A stretch of DNA of 64,000 nucleotides from Enhydrobacter sp. Its GTDB lineage: Bacteria; Pseudomonadota; Alphaproteobacteria; Reyranellales; Reyranellaceae. Positions 18,158 to 27,963 of this stretch are shown here, one piece after another (the stretch's first letter is position 1; each line of letters begins with the position of its first letter). Location of the stretch: positions 1 to 64,000 of the forward strand of contig JAHCJV010000018.1 of the NCBI GenBank assembly GCA_026126105.1. Direction: 5' to 3'. Both the position numbers and the translations under genes were made by a program. The notes beneath the pieces were generated by a model that had not been told where the DNA came from, searched no databases, and was given only the letters and a program-made list of their open reading frames with translations.

Positions 18158-19789
18158 TCAATCCGGTTCGAGTCGCCCCCTACTCCGCGTGCCGCGACCG
18201 AGCAAAGCTCGCATCTCGGCAAGCAACTGCTGGCGCTGGAGATCGTCAGGCGCCTCACGCAACGCGGCGCGCATGTCGAGCAACAGCTGAGCATAGTCGT
18301 TGTGCCAGTCGCGTCCAGCGCCGGCCTGCTCCGCGCCGAGCCGCGGTGGCTCGACCGCAGCCGGACTGGCCACAGCCGTCCAGCGGCCGTCGCGATGCTT
18401 GAAGCCGAAGCACTGGTCGAGCTGCGGAGCCGCGATGTTCGCCCGCGGCAGCCCCGCGCGCACGAGCGCGTCGGAGAGCCCGTCGATCGCGTTCTGCTCG
18501 CCATGCACGAGCAGCGCCGTGCCCAGCGCTCCCACCACTGGGTGCATCCAAGCCACGAGCTCGTCGCGGTCGGCATGGCCGGAATAGGCATCGATGCTGC
18601 GGATGCGCGCCTTGACCCGCACCTCCTCGCCGTGGATGCGCACGCTGGCCGCACCGCCGCGGATCACGGCGCCAAGGGTGCCGGGTGCCTGGTAGCCCAC
18701 GAAAAGCACGGTCGAGTCGGTGCGCCAGAGGTGGTCCTTGAGATGATGCTTCACCCGTCCCGCGTCGCACATTCCCGAGCCCGCCAGCACGATGGCGCCG
18801 CCATGGATGCGGCCGATGGCCTTGCTTTGCTCGACCGTGTCGGTGAGCCGGAAGTCGCCACCGGAAAAGGCGCCGCCGTCCGTGCCCCGCTCGAGGTCGC
18901 GGCGGTGACGAAGGAAGACCTCGGTCGTGTGACCCGCCAGCGGCGAGTCGAGGAAGACCGGAACGGACGCCAACGCCTTCGCACGCCTCAACTCCGCGAT
19001 GTCGTCGAGGATCTCCTGTGTGCGCTCGACGGCGAACACCGGCACGATGACGTTGCCGCCGGCAGCCAGGCCCGCGGCCAGCTCCTTCCCGAGCACACGG
19101 CGGCGCTCCGCGTCGCCAAGCCGGGCGCGCACCCTGTCGCCATAGGTCGACTCGACCACGGCAATGTCCGCCGGCGCAGGGAGTGACGGATCGGGCTGCA
19201 GCGCCTTGCTCTGAGGGCCGACGTCGCCGGAGAACACCATCCGCAGCGGTGCCGGTTCGGCATCGACTTCCAGCTCGATGAAGGCGCTGCCGAGAATGTG
19301 GCCCGCGTTGCGCAGCCGGGCGCGGACGCCGGGCATCGGCTCGAACCAGGTTTCGTAGCGTTGCGGCTGGATGAGAGCGAGCGAGGCCTCCGCATCGACC
19401 TTGGTGTAGATCGGCGTAACCCCGGGCTCGTCGCGCCGAGCGTTGCGCCGGTTCAGCCGCTCGACGTCGTTTTCCTGGATCGCGCCGGCATCGGGAAGCA
19501 GCCAGCGCAGCAGGTCGATCGTCGCAGGCGTCGCCGAGACGCGGCCGCGGAAGCCCGCGAGCGCGAGCTTTGGGAACAGACCCGTATGGTCGATGTGCGC
19601 ATGCGTGAGCAGCACCGCGGCGATGCGGGACGGATCGAAGGGAAAGGGCCGGTAGTTGAGCGACCGCAGCGACTTCGGGCCCTGGAACATTCCGCAATCG
19701 ACCAGTAGCTCGCCATGCGGCGTGACGAGGCGGTGGCATGATCCCGTCACCGTCCGCGCAGCGCCGTGAAAATGCAGTGAAATCGTCAT
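18158..19789 (-). CDS. MBL-fold beta-CASP ribonuclease (CPSF/YSH1-like)
   Basis: This 543-residue protein combines a metallo-beta-lactamase domain (TGSCHRLV, LLVDCGMFQGPK, then the zinc motif LTHAHIDHTG near residues 61-70 and FSGDVGPQ) with a beta-CASP insert and the returning motif SGHADRDEL. Bacterial members are RNA exo- or endonucleases. Its ATG overlaps the stop of the upstream phosphorylase gene (ATGA), so RNA cleavage and nucleotide phosphorolysis are co-produced. The C-terminal 60 residues are charged and may form an accessory helix. The target RNA is unknown. Confidence 0.92.
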   Translation of the reverse strand: MTISLHFHGAARTVTGSCHRLVTPHGELLVDCGMFQGPKSLRSLNYRPFPFDPSRIAAVLLTHAHIDHTGLFPKLALAGFRGRVSATPATIDLLRWLLPDAGAIQENDVERLNRRNARRDEPGVTPIYTKVDAEASLALIQPQRYETWFEPMPGVRARLRNAGHILGSAFIELEVDAEPAPLRMVFSGDVGPQSKALQPDPSLPAPADIAVVESTYGDRVRARLGDAERRRVLGKELAAGLAAGGNVIVPVFAVERTQEILDDIAELRRAKALASVPVFLDSPLAGHTTEVFLRHRRDLERGTDGGAFSGGDFRLTDTVEQSKAIGRIHGGAIVLAGSGMCDAGRVKHHLKDHLWRTDSTVLFVGYQAPGTLGAVIRGGAASVRIHGEEVRVKARIRSIDAYSGHADRDELVAWMHPVVGALGTALLVHGEQNAIDGLSDALVRAGLPRANIAAPQLDQCFGFKHRDGRWTAVASPAAVEPPRLGAEQAGAGRDWHNDYAQLLLDMRAALREAPDDLQRQQLLAEMRALLGRGTRSRGRLEPD

Positions 19790-21282
19790 GGCAAGCTCGC
19801 TACGGTGAAGCCGCTGGCCTCGGCCGCGAATCCGCAGGCAAAGCGGAAATCGGCTTCGAGCTCGGCATGGATACGATAGAGCGGCTCGCCCTGGGCGACC
19901 GGATCGCCGACCTTCTTGAACAGATCGACACCGGCGCCCTTGTCGAGCGGCGCCCCTGCCAGCCGCGCGACCCGCGAGAGGCGAAGGCAGTCGATCGCCG
20001 TAACGACACCATCGCGCGGCGCGGCAACGTCGTGGCTGCGTGCGCCCAGGGCGGCGGCGGCCGGCGGCGGTCCCTGCGCCGCCATGATACGCCGCATCCT
20101 GGCCAGCGCCGCGCCATTCTCCAGCAATTCGCGGGCCCGCGCGATGCCGCGGCCGCCACGCAGGGCCGGATCGAACTCCAGGATATGCCCGGCGAGCAAC
20201 AGGGCATGTTCCCTAAGGTCACGCGGCGCGGCTGGGTCGCCCTCGAGCACCTGCAGGACGTCGCGCGCCTCGAGCCAAGGTCCGATACCGCGACCCACCG
20301 GCTGGCTGCCGTCGGTGCGCAGGACGGCGGCCTGTATGCCGACCTGGTCGGCGATGTACTCGAACAGCTTGCGCAGCCGCACGAAGGAGTCCTGATGGCG
20401 AAGCTTCGCGGTCGGCCCGACCGGCAGATCGAGCACGAGATGCGTCGAGCCTGCCGCCAGCTTCTTCGACAGGATGGAGGCCACCATCTGCTCCGGCGTG
20501 TCGATCGACAGCGGACGCTCGACGGAGATCAGCACGTCATCGGCCGGCGACAGGTTCGCGTGCCCGCCCCATACCAGGCAGCCGTTCTCGGCGGCGACGA
20601 TCTCGCGCATCGCGTCGGCGCCGAGATCCACCTGCGCCAGCACTTCCATCGTATCGGCGGTGCCGGCCGGCGAGGTGATGGCGCGCGACGAGGTCTTGGG
20701 GATCTTGAGGCCGTGGGCTGCGACGATCGGCACCACGATCATCGAGGTGCGATTGCCCGGAATCCCGCCGATGCAATGCTTGTCGACGATCACGTCGCTA
20801 TCCCAATTCAGCCGGCCGCCGACAGCTGCCATGGCACGCGTCATCGACAGGACTTCCGGCGCGGTCGTGAAGCGACTCGCGGCGACCAGGAAGGCGGCGA
20901 TCTCCATCTTCGAGTAGCGGTGCGCGGCGAGGTCACGCACGATCTCGTGGTAGGCTTCGGGCGGCAATACCGCGCCGTCGATCTTGGCCCGCACATGATC
21001 GAGGCTGGCGGGCGGAGCGGCCTGCGCGATCTCGACTGGCGTCCCGTCGGGCAGGCCGAGCTGGCGATGCGCGAGGGATGACAGGCCGAGCTCGTCGGCC
21101 GCCATGATCGATTCGTCGTCGACGATGTTCAGGGTGGCGACGATGCGCCGCCCGCCGCCCGAGATCTCGATGCGGGCAAGCGCCACGAACTCCTGGGCAC
21201 GGTAGAGCGGGCAGCGCCGCGCGAGAAAGGCGACGGTTTCGTGACAGGTGTCGATGCCAAGCCGCTTGACCCGCAGCATCAT
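19786..21282 (-). CDS. Thymidine/AMP phosphorylase family protein
   Basis: This 498-residue enzyme contains the pyrimidine nucleoside phosphorylase signature SSRAITSPAGTADTMEVL, a phosphate site around KHCIGGIPGNRTS and a C-terminal domain with the family KKVGDPV turn. The extra N-terminal domain and length of about 500 residues match the archaeal-type AMP phosphorylase/DeoA family rather than the 440-residue enterobacterial DeoA, so nucleoside 5'-monophosphate is a plausible substrate, giving ribose 1,5-bisphosphate. ATG 21282 overlaps the stop of the two-TM gene (ATGA); an in-frame extension upstream is out-of-frame sequence of that gene. Which substrate is used cannot be settled here. Confidence 0.9.
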   Translation of the reverse strand: MMLRVKRLGIDTCHETVAFLARRCPLYRAQEFVALARIEISGGGRRIVATLNIVDDESIMAADELGLSSLAHRQLGLPDGTPVEIAQAAPPASLDHVRAKIDGAVLPPEAYHEIVRDLAAHRYSKMEIAAFLVAASRFTTAPEVLSMTRAMAAVGGRLNWDSDVIVDKHCIGGIPGNRTSMIVVPIVAAHGLKIPKTSSRAITSPAGTADTMEVLAQVDLGADAMREIVAAENGCLVWGGHANLSPADDVLISVERPLSIDTPEQMVASILSKKLAAGSTHLVLDLPVGPTAKLRHQDSFVRLRKLFEYIADQVGIQAAVLRTDGSQPVGRGIGPWLEARDVLQVLEGDPAAPRDLREHALLLAGHILEFDPALRGGRGIARARELLENGAALARMRRIMAAQGPPPAAAALGARSHDVAAPRDGVVTAIDCLRLSRVARLAGAPLDKGAGVDLFKKVGDPVAQGEPLYRIHAELEADFRFACGFAAEASGFTVASLP

Positions 21283-21851
21283 GCTTCCCGCATCGTTCTG
21301 ACCTCGACCGGCATGACCGCAAGCCTCGCATAGAGGCGCGCGCGATTCCTGATCGGCCACCAGTCGTAGAGCATCACCTGAAGCGGGCGCCACATCGCGA
21401 CCCAGCCGAGGATCAGCAGCCCCTCCTGCACGATCCGGGCAGCGGTTCCTGGCGGGACGACGAAGGCGAGCTGGCGGACCGTCATGCACACGACGAGGAA
21501 GACGACACCAATGGTCAGCGCGGCTCGCCCTTCCCGGAAATGAGAGCGCATGGTGCGACGAGTCTCCTCGAGCCTGTAGGCGAAATAGTTGCGGATCGCC
21601 TTCTCCAGGTCGAACTCCGAGGCCGCCGGCCATTGGTGGGCCGGCAGATGGACGACGAGCCGTAGCGGCCGGTGTGGGGAGAACTCATCGGCGGTGCCGA
21701 CGATGTACTCCTCGGCGTCGCGGTCGAGATCCTTCTCGAGAAAGGGTGAAGGATCGAACGAATTGAACAGCTGCTGCACCTTCGCCAGCCAGACTTCGAT
21801 CGTGGCGACGTCCGAATCGTCGACGGCGGGGCTGGCAGTGCTTGGTGTCAT
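21279..21851 (-). CDS. Two-TM membrane protein of the RNase/phosphorylase unit
   Basis: This 190-residue protein is not assigned to a named family. An acidic soluble N-terminal part (residues 1-105) contains VVHLP and an amphipathic helix FDLEKAIRNYFAYRLEETRRTMRS, followed by two TM helices (LTIGVVFLVVCMTVRQLAFVV near 111-131 and IVQEGLLILGWVAMW near 140-154) and a basic tail. It is the first gene of the coupled trio and overlaps the phosphorylase by ATGA. It may tether the RNase and phosphorylase to the inner membrane, which is an inference from gene order only. Confidence 0.8.
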   Translation of the reverse strand: MTPSTASPAVDDSDVATIEVWLAKVQQLFNSFDPSPFLEKDLDRDAEEYIVGTADEFSPHRPLRLVVHLPAHQWPAASEFDLEKAIRNYFAYRLEETRRTMRSHFREGRAALTIGVVFLVVCMTVRQLAFVVPPGTAARIVQEGLLILGWVAMWRPLQVMLYDWWPIRNRARLYARLAVMPVEVRTMREA

Positions 21852-21897
21852 GGCGTTGGCACCGTCACCGCTTCACCGGCTGGCGCCTTGTCCTGGA

Positions 21898-23031
21898 TCA
21901 TGGCCCTCGAGGTCTTCCGATGAAGCCCCCGCCCAGGACGCGGCTGCCGGTTGCGCGGTCGTGGATCACGCAGGCCTGCCCCGGAGAGACGCCGACCTCG
22001 GGCTCGACGAAGCGGACGGTGAGGGTTTCGCCGCTACGCTCGACCTCGGCGGGCCGCAACGCCTGCGACGACCGCACCCGGACCTGCACTGGCAGCGCGC
22101 CATCGAAATCCGGGCCGAGCCAGTTGACGTCGTAGAGCCCGATTTCGCTTCGGCCAAGCGCGCTGCGCGGACCGACGACGACGCGGCGCGCTTCGGGTTC
22201 GAGCCTGACGACATAGAGCGGGTCGTTGGCGGTGCCGCTGCGCTCGCCGAGCGCCAGGCCGCGGCGCTGGCCGACGGTGAAGCGCACGATGCCGTCGTGG
22301 CGGCCGATCACATGGCCGGCCAGGTCGACGATCTCGCCCGGATCGTTAGCTTCCGGCCGCAGCTTCTGCACGACGCTCGCATAGTCGCCGTTGGGCACGA
22401 AGCAGATGTCCTGGCTGTCGGGCTTGTCGGCGACGGGCAGGTCGAAACGCTCGGCCAGCGCGCGGGTCGCGCTCTTGGGCAGGTCGCCGAGCGGAAAGCG
22501 CAGGAAGTCGAGCTGCTCGGCCGTGGTGCCGAAAAGGAAATAGCTTTGGTCGCGGGTGGGATCGGCGCCGCGATGCAACTCGGGTCCCGCCTCGCCTCGC
22601 ACGCGGCGGACATAGTGACCCGTCGCCAGCGCCTCGGCGCCGAGTTCGCGCGCGGTCCGGAGAAGGTCGCGGAACTTCACCGTTCGATTGCAGGCAATGC
22701 AGGGTACCGGCGTCTCGCCGCGCAAATAGGCGTCGGCGAAGGAATCCATCACGTCGGCGCGGAAGCGGCTCTCGTAGTCGAGGACGTAGTGCGGGATGCC
22801 GAGCCGGGCGGCGACCTGGCGGGCGTCCTGGATATCCTGGCCGGCGCAGCAGGCGCCCCTCCTGCCGACCGCGACGCCATGGTCGTAGAGCTGCAGGGTG
22901 ACGCCCACGACGTCATAGCCCTGCTCCTTGAGGAGCGCTGCGGTGACCGAGGAATCGACCCCGCCGGACATCGCGACGACCACGCGGGTGTCGCTCGGAG
23001 GCTTGTCCAGATCGAGGGAGTTGCGGGCCAT
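21898..23031 (-). CDS. mnmA: tRNA-specific 2-thiouridylase MnmA
   Basis: This 377-residue enzyme adds sulfur to C2 of the wobble uridine in tRNA-Lys, -Glu and -Gln. The PP-loop SGGVDSS is at residues 22-28, and the two catalytic cysteines are in IACNRTVKF and [13 protein letters not shown]. The C-terminal beta domain ends [11 protein letters not shown] 23031 ([16 protein letters not shown]) is used because the longer upstream frame is rich in Arg/Ala and unlike the family. The sulfur donor chain starts from cysteine desulfurase IscS, encoded a few kilobases upstream. Confidence 0.95.
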   Translation of the reverse strand: MARNSLDLDKPPSDTRVVVAMSGGVDSSVTAALLKEQGYDVVGVTLQLYDHGVAVGRRGACCAGQDIQDARQVAARLGIPHYVLDYESRFRADVMDSFADAYLRGETPVPCIACNRTVKFRDLLRTARELGAEALATGHYVRRVRGEAGPELHRGADPTRDQSYFLFGTTAEQLDFLRFPLGDLPKSATRALAERFDLPVADKPDSQDICFVPNGDYASVVQKLRPEANDPGEIVDLAGHVIGRHDGIVRFTVGQRRGLALGERSGTANDPLYVVRLEPEARRVVVGPRSALGRSEIGLYDVNWLGPDFDGALPVQVRVRSSQALRPAEVERSGETLTVRFVEPEVGVSPGQACVIHDRATGSRVLGGGFIGRPRGP

Positions 23032-23113
23032 GACGGCGGGTATATAGGCCCGGCGCCATGGGTGCGCCATGGCCGCGATTGTCGTGCTGGAGACCCGTGC
23101 TCCCCGCGGAGGA

Positions 23114-23620
23114 TCAGATGTCGCGGCGGCGGCCGGTGTCGCGGACCACGCGCGCCACACCATTTCGGTCGTAGACGATGATGGCCCGGTCGCCCATCTG
23201 AATGCTCCCGTCGTCGCGCTGGGCGATGACGACCGACGTGCCGTCGTCCTTCTGGACAGTCACCTCGATGCCCTGGCGGGTCGAGCTGCGGTCGATGGCG
23301 GTGCCGGCGATAGCGCCGCCCACGGCGCCGAGAACGCCACCCAGTACCGCGCTGCCGGCATTGCCGCCGATGGCAGCACCGGCGATCGCACCGCCCGCCG
23401 CGCCGACGCCGCCGCCAATCAAGGTGCCGTCGCTGACACCCTGCTGGTTGCTGCGGACCGCGACCTCGCGGATCGACACCACGCGCCCTGCTTCGCCCCG
23501 GAAGCCTTCATACGCAGACGTCTGAACGACACCCGGCTGCACGCCCTGCTCGTTGCAGGCACTCAGAGTGGCGGTGAGCGCGAGCGGCGCGAAGAGAGCG
23601 AAAAGCCATTTGCCGAACAT
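23114..23620 (-). CDS. Glycine-zipper outer-membrane lipoprotein
   Basis: This 168-residue protein has a lipoprotein signal (ALTATLSAC, acylated Cys22), then [10 protein letters not shown] and a glycine-zipper double helix ([17 protein letters not shown] and [14 protein letters not shown]) like SlyB/17-kDa surface antigens, followed by a C-terminal beta domain ([22 protein letters not shown]). Such proteins sit in the outer membrane and influence envelope stability. It is a shorter paralogue of the next gene, 42 bases away, with the same order of elements. Confidence 0.88.
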   Translation of the reverse strand: MFGKWLFALFAPLALTATLSACNEQGVQPGVVQTSAYEGFRGEAGRVVSIREVAVRSNQQGVSDGTLIGGGVGAAGGAIAGAAIGGNAGSAVLGGVLGAVGGAIAGTAIDRSSTRQGIEVTVQKDDGTSVVIAQRDDGSIQMGDRAIIVYDRNGVARVVRDTGRRRDI

Positions 23621-23662
23621 CGATCCAGTCCTCTTGGAAGCAACAAGAACTAACGTAGCAGG

Positions 23663-24526
23663 CTAATCCAGAGTGCCGTAGCGCGGATCGTCAGCCGGCT
23701 GAGGATAGACTTGCCGATAAGCCTGGCTGCCGCCCCGCTGATAGGGAGTCGGGGTACGGGTGCTGCTCACCGGCGGGGCATACTGCGACTGGCGGTAATC
23801 CTGCGGTGGCGGGTCGTAGGTCGTGCGGTAGTCCTGTGGCGCTGGGTCGTAGGTGCCGGGCGGCTGGCGATAGTCCTGCGGCGCCGGGGCGGCCTGATAA
23901 TCGGGCTGGCGCGAAAGGTCCCGTACGACCTTGGGGACGCCGCCCCGGTCCTGGATGATCTGCACGCGATCGCCAAGCTGGACGTCTCCGTCGTCCCGCT
24001 GAGCAACCGTGACGGTGTCGCCGCTATCTTTCTGGACCGTGACTTCGATACCGCGCCCGCCACTGCCCATGCTGGTGTGATTTTGGAGGATGTTGCCGGC
24101 AATCGCGCCACCCACTGCGCCCAGTACGCCACCGATCAGCCCGCCGCCGACCCCGCGGCCGCTGGAGGCGCCGATGGCGATACCGCCCAGCCCGCCCAGC
24201 AGGCCGCCGATCATCGTCCCGTTACCCGAACCACCGCCGCCACCGCCGCCGCGGAGGCTGACATCGTTGATGGACACCACCCGACCGGTGTCGCCGGGCT
24301 GGGCACTGGAATAGCTCTGGGCGCCGCCATTCGCCTGGTTTCCGTAGGATTGGCCGCCATAAGACTGGCTGCCATAGGGTTGTGCAGCGGCGTAAGGCGG
24401 CGCGCTCGCCACGCTGCTTCCCGACGTGCTTACGATGCCCGGCTGCACGGCGTTGTTGGCGCACGCACCGAGGCCCGCCACCAGCGCAATCGGCAGCAGG
24501 AGCGTCCGTAATGTCTTGCCCCTCAT
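23663..24526 (-). CDS. Glycine-zipper lipoprotein with proline-rich tail
   Basis: This 287-residue paralogue of the neighbouring lipoprotein has a lipobox (LVAGLGAC, Cys22), a low-complexity Ser/Gly/Tyr stretch (PYGSQSYGGQSYGNQ), the zipper (GGLLGGLGGIAIGAS and [15 protein letters not shown]), the conserved [25 protein letters not shown] domain, and a C-terminal tail with three PAPQDYR/PPPQDYR-like repeats. The tail and Tyr-rich linker are absent from the shorter paralogue and may span the periplasm or bind peptidoglycan. GGGAGG precedes the ATG. It lies downstream of iscX but is probably a separate unit. Confidence 0.87.
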   Translation of the reverse strand: MRGKTLRTLLLPIALVAGLGACANNAVQPGIVSTSGSSVASAPPYAAAQPYGSQSYGGQSYGNQANGGAQSYSSAQPGDTGRVVSINDVSLRGGGGGGGSGNGTMIGGLLGGLGGIAIGASSGRGVGGGLIGGVLGAVGGAIAGNILQNHTSMGSGGRGIEVTVQKDSGDTVTVAQRDDGDVQLGDRVQIIQDRGGVPKVVRDLSRQPDYQAAPAPQDYRQPPGTYDPAPQDYRTTYDPPPQDYRQSQYAPPVSSTRTPTPYQRGGSQAYRQVYPQPADDPRYGTLD

Positions 24527-24537
24527 CTGAACCTCCC

Positions 24538-24569
24538 GGTCACACTCCTTTACGAGTGGAAATCTGACC
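24538..24569 (-). other. Stem-loop between iscX and the lipoprotein genes
   Basis: On the minus strand GGTCA, six unpaired bases, then CACTC/GAGTG around a six-base loop and TGACC form a bulged hairpin that ends just before the GGGAGG ribosome binding site of the lipoprotein gene. No run of T follows, so a classic terminator is unlikely. It could affect processing or ribosome access. Confidence 0.3.
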
Positions 24570-24581
24570 GAATTGGGGCGT

Positions 24582-24788
24582 CTACCCTCTTTCTTCGATC
24601 CAGGCGGCCTGAATCGCTTCGAGGATCTTCTCGTTGGAACGCCCCGGATCGTCTTCGAAACCCGGTATCGCCATTACCCAGCGGTGCAGATCGGTGAAGC
24701 GCAGGTTGATGTTGTCCGCTTCAGGATGAGCTTCCTCGAGCTCGATGGCAATGTCGTGCACGTCCGTCCAGCGCAGCTTGCGGGCCAT
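24582..24788 (-). CDS. iscX: Fe-S cluster assembly protein IscX
   Basis: This 68-residue acidic protein matches IscX/YfhJ across its full length: LRWTDVHDIAIELEEAHPE near the start and the characteristic FTDLHRWVMAIPGFEDDP followed by SNEKILEAIQAAWIEE. IscX binds IscS and iron and tunes the rate of cluster assembly. It is the last gene of the isc operon, nine bases after fdx. Confidence 0.95.
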   Translation of the reverse strand: MARKLRWTDVHDIAIELEEAHPEADNINLRFTDLHRWVMAIPGFEDDPGRSNEKILEAIQAAWIEERG

Positions 24789-24797
24789 CGAGGTCTC

Positions 24798-25133
24798 CTA
24801 CCTGTCGACCATCATGTTGCGGGTGGCGGCCGGCAGCTTCACCACCAGTCCATCCAGCTCATTGGTCATGCGGATCTGGCAACCGAGCCGGGAGGTGTGG
24901 GTCAGGCCGAAGGCGAGGTCGAGCATGTCCTCCTCGTCCTCGCTCGCCGGAGCAAGCTTCTCGAACCATGCATTCTCGACGACGACATGGCAGGTCGAGC
25001 AGGCGAGCGATCCTTCGCAGGCACCCTCGATGTCGACGTGATTGCGGTGGGCGATCTCGAGCACTGAAAGGCCAAGCGGCGCATCGACTTCCTTGCGCGA
25101 GCCGTCCCTCAGGATGAACGTCATCTTCGGCAT
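24798..25133 (-). CDS. fdx: ISC-type [2Fe-2S] ferredoxin
   Basis: This 111-residue adrenodoxin-like ferredoxin supplies electrons to cluster assembly on IscU. The four cluster ligands are Cys39, Cys45 and Cys48 in [16 protein letters not shown] and Cys85 in SRLGCQIRM. The acidic patch between them ([11 protein letters not shown]) is the usual partner-binding surface. It follows hscA by 13 bases and precedes iscX. Confidence 0.95.
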   Translation of the reverse strand: MPKMTFILRDGSRKEVDAPLGLSVLEIAHRNHVDIEGACEGSLACSTCHVVVENAWFEKLAPASEDEEDMLDLAFGLTHTSRLGCQIRMTNELDGLVVKLPAATRNMMVDR

Positions 25134-25146
25134 TCAAGCAACCTCG

Positions 25147-27042
25147 TTAGTCGCCGACCCGGCTTGCCAGGTCGGTCACCGCCATGCCGGCCAGCGCCTC
25201 GCGGATGCCGCGATCCATGCGCCGCTCGGCGAAAGGCTTCGAAAGGGCCTCGAGCGCCTCGGCAGCGGCGTTGATCTCTTCGCGATCTTCACCGGCAATC
25301 GACTTCTCCAGCCGCGCTCGTGCCGCGTCGAGGAGCTCGCGTTCCTCGACCGACAGAAGCGCGCCGTCCCTGGCGAGCGCCGCCTCGAGCGCAAGCAAAT
25401 TCCTTCGTGCCTCGACCCGCGCCTCGGCGAGCAGGCGCCGCGCCATGTCCTGCTCGGCATTGTCGAGGCTGTCATAGAGCATGTCGGCCATGTCGTCGTG
25501 GCTGAGGCCGTAGGACGGCTTCACCTCGATGCGCTGCGACACGCCCGTCGTGCGCTCCTCGGCGGACACCGTGAGCAGGCCGTCGGCATCGACCGCAAAA
25601 GTGACCCGGATGCGCGCGGCGCCGGCCGTCATCGGCGGGATGCCCGACAGCTCGAAGCGCGCCAGGCTGCGGCAATCCTCGACCATCTCGCGCTCGCCCT
25701 GCACGACATGGATCGCCATGGCACTCTGGCCGTCCTGGTAGGTGGTGAATTCCTGCGCGAGCTGAACGGGGATCGGCGTGTTGCGCGGCACGATCTTCTC
25801 GACCAGCCCACCCATCGTCTCGAGCCCGAGCGACAGCGGCGTCACGTCGAGCAGCAGCGTGTCCGATCCGCCGGTGAGCGCCTCGGCCTGCAAGGCCGCG
25901 CCGAGCGCGACGACTTCGTCAGGATCGATGTCGACGAGCGGCGGCTTGCCCAGCATCCCGGCGACAGCGCTGCGCGCGAGCGGCACGCGGGTCGAGCCGC
26001 CGACCAGCACCACGCCCTGGATCTCGTCCGCGGTCATGCCGGCATCGGCCAGCACGTTGCGGGCGATGGCGAGAGTGCGCTCGATGTAGGTCGCGATCAT
26101 CGCGTCGAACTCGGCACGCGTAAGAGAATGAAAGGACGGCACGCCGTCCAGCTCGAGCCGGCCCGATGTCTGGTCGCGGTCGGACAGCTGCTCCTTCATG
26201 TGCCGCGCCAGCGCGAGCGCGTTCTTGACCGCTGCCTCGTCCACAGTGTCGGCGAGGCCATCCGTCTTGCGCTCCTCCAGCATCCGCTCGGCGATTGCGC
26301 GGTCGAAATCGTCGCCGCCGAGCGCCGTGTCGCCTCCGGTCGCGAGGACCTGGAAGACTCCCTTCTCGAGCCGCAACAAAGAGAAATCGAACGTGCCGCC
26401 CCCAAGGTCGTAGACCGCGTAGAGCCCCTCGGAGCCCTTGTCGAGGCCGTAAGCCAGCGCCGCCGCGGTCGGCTCATTGACCAGGCGGAGCACCTGCAGG
26501 CCGGCGACTCTTGCGGCATCGCGGGTCGCAGTGCGGGCGGCATCGTCGAAATACGCCGGCACGGTGATGACGGCGCGATCGACCGGCTTTTCCAACGCCG
26601 CCTCGGCGCGGGCCCGCAGTGCTTTCAGGATTTCAGCCGATATTTCGACCGGCGAGCGCGCCTTGCCGCCAATGCGCAGCTTGACCATGTCGGTTTCGCC
26701 GGTGCCCGGCTCGATTTCATAAGGCATCACGCCGGCGACCGCGTGGAGGTCGGCCGCGCCCCGGCCCATGAGGCGCTTCACCGAAGCAACGACGTTCCTG
26801 GGCTCCTTCGCCGTCAGCAGGCGCGCTTCTTCGCCGACAAGCACACCGCCCGCAGCAGGATAGGCGACGACCGACGGCACCAAGGCCTTGCCGGTCTCGT
26901 CGTGCAGCGCGGCAGGCTTACCTTCGCGCGCGATTGCGACGACGGAGTTGGTCGTGCCGAGATCGATGCCGATCGCCAGCGTCCCCTCGTCCGCATGCGG
27001 CAGCGGCGTTTCGCCCGGCTCGTGGATTTCCAGCAGGCTCAT
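25147..27042 (-). CDS. hscA: Fe-S protein assembly Hsp70 chaperone HscA
   Basis: This 631-residue specialised Hsp70 uses ATP to release clusters from IscU. The nucleotide-binding domain shows [14 protein letters not shown] near residue 24, [33 protein letters not shown] and [12 protein letters not shown]; the substrate-binding domain begins [13 protein letters not shown]. HscA rather than DnaK is indicated by the N-terminal extension, absence of a DnaK-style EEVD-like tail and location directly after hscB, which it overlaps by ATGA. Its client motif LPPVK is present in the IscU of the same operon. Confidence 0.95.
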   Translation of the reverse strand: MSLLEIHEPGETPLPHADEGTLAIGIDLGTTNSVVAIAREGKPAALHDETGKALVPSVVAYPAAGGVLVGEEARLLTAKEPRNVVASVKRLMGRGAADLHAVAGVMPYEIEPGTGETDMVKLRIGGKARSPVEISAEILKALRARAEAALEKPVDRAVITVPAYFDDAARTATRDAARVAGLQVLRLVNEPTAAALAYGLDKGSEGLYAVYDLGGGTFDFSLLRLEKGVFQVLATGGDTALGGDDFDRAIAERMLEERKTDGLADTVDEAAVKNALALARHMKEQLSDRDQTSGRLELDGVPSFHSLTRAEFDAMIATYIERTLAIARNVLADAGMTADEIQGVVLVGGSTRVPLARSAVAGMLGKPPLVDIDPDEVVALGAALQAEALTGGSDTLLLDVTPLSLGLETMGGLVEKIVPRNTPIPVQLAQEFTTYQDGQSAMAIHVVQGEREMVEDCRSLARFELSGIPPMTAGAARIRVTFAVDADGLLTVSAEERTTGVSQRIEVKPSYGLSHDDMADMLYDSLDNAEQDMARRLLAEARVEARRNLLALEAALARDGALLSVEERELLDAARARLEKSIAGEDREEINAAAEALEALSKPFAERRMDRGIREALAGMAVTDLASRVGD

Positions 27043-27548
27043 GCCTTGCGTTCCAGGTTGGTGCGGCGCGCCCGCGCTTCCTCGGCGAACTTTTCGAGAT
27101 AGCGCAGGCGAAGGAGCGCCTTTCTGATGGCCGGCTTGTCGCTTGCCAAGAACAAACTGGGCAACCGGGCCAGCGAGGATCTCATCTCGTCGCGTGACTT
27201 CGCGGCCAGCCCCTCGATCGCCTGGATCGTGCTCGCCTCATGCAGTTCCTCGCGAGCTTCCATGGCTTCCATCAGCAGTTCCGGATCGTCGATCGTCTTG
27301 CCGTCAGCCGGCATGTCGACCCCCTTCAAACCTGCAAGATAAACCGCGCGCGCCAGCGGATCCTTTAGCGTGCGATAGGCATCGTTGAGGGCCGCTGCCT
27401 CCGCCGAGGCCTTAGCGCGTTCTTCGGGAGGCTTGGCGACGAAACGGTCGGGATGCCAGAGCCGCTGCTGGGCGAAGTAGGCCTTGTCGAGCGCGCCGGC
27501 GTCCAGATCGAGCGCCGCCGGCAGCCCCAGCCGCGCAAAATGGTCCAT
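27039..27548 (-). CDS. hscB: Fe-S assembly co-chaperone HscB
   Basis: This 169-residue J-domain protein brings IscU to HscA and stimulates ATP hydrolysis. The J-domain HPD is at residues 32-34 (RLWHPDRF), followed by the family's [18 protein letters not shown]. The C-terminal three-helix bundle that contacts IscU covers roughly residues 85-165. It lies 12 bases after iscA. Confidence 0.94.
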   Translation of the reverse strand: MDHFARLGLPAALDLDAGALDKAYFAQQRLWHPDRFVAKPPEERAKASAEAAALNDAYRTLKDPLARAVYLAGLKGVDMPADGKTIDDPELLMEAMEAREELHEASTIQAIEGLAAKSRDEMRSSLARLPSLFLASDKPAIRKALLRLRYLEKFAEEARARRTNLERKA

Positions 27549-27560
27549 GACGCGCCAGCT

Positions 27561-27956
27561 TCAGACGTGAAAGGATTCGCCGCAGCCGCAGCGGCCCTTC
27601 TCGTTCGGATTCCTGAAGACGAAACCCGACTTCAGCTTCTCCTCCTCGTAGTCCATCTCCGTGCCGATCAGGAACAGCGAGGCCTTCGGGTCGATCAGCA
27701 GCTTGATGCCGGCGGTGTCGACGATCTCGTCCATCGGCTCCTGCTTGTCGGCGAACTCGAGCGTGTAGCTCAAGCCCGAGCAGCCCTTGGTGCGCACGCC
27801 GATCCGGATACCGGCAGTCGGCTTGCCGCGCCCGTCGATCAGCGCCTTGGCGCGCTCGGCAGCGGCCGGCGTGACCGACATCAGCTGCGGGCGCGGCCTG
27901 CGCGGCCGCAGCTGAGCGACCGGCTTCGGGGCATCGGTGGTTACGGGCGTGCTCAT
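27561..27956 (-). CDS. iscA: A-type Fe-S carrier IscA
   Basis: This 131-residue protein carries iron or an Fe-S cluster to target proteins. The three ligands are Cys59 in TKGCSGLSYTLEF and Cys123 and Cys125 in GRCGCGESF. The first 25 residues form a Pro/Arg-rich extension not found in E. coli IscA; MSVTPAAAERA at residue 26 is an in-frame ATG that would give the standard 106-residue length, so the true start may be 27881. Gene order (iscU upstream, hscB downstream) supports IscA. Confidence 0.92.
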   Translation of the reverse strand: MSTPVTTDAPKPVAQLRPRRPRPQLMSVTPAAAERAKALIDGRGKPTAGIRIGVRTKGCSGLSYTLEFADKQEPMDEIVDTAGIKLLIDPKASLFLIGTEMDYEEEKLKSGFVFRNPNEKGRCGCGESFHV

Positions 27957-27963
27957 TACGCTG

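Noticed and set aside
23032-23050. TATATAGGCC before mnmA, identical to the sequence at 29701 near the internal IscR box
   Set aside because: No IscR-like inverted repeat or -35 element accompanies the copy before mnmA; a ten-base match can arise by chance.
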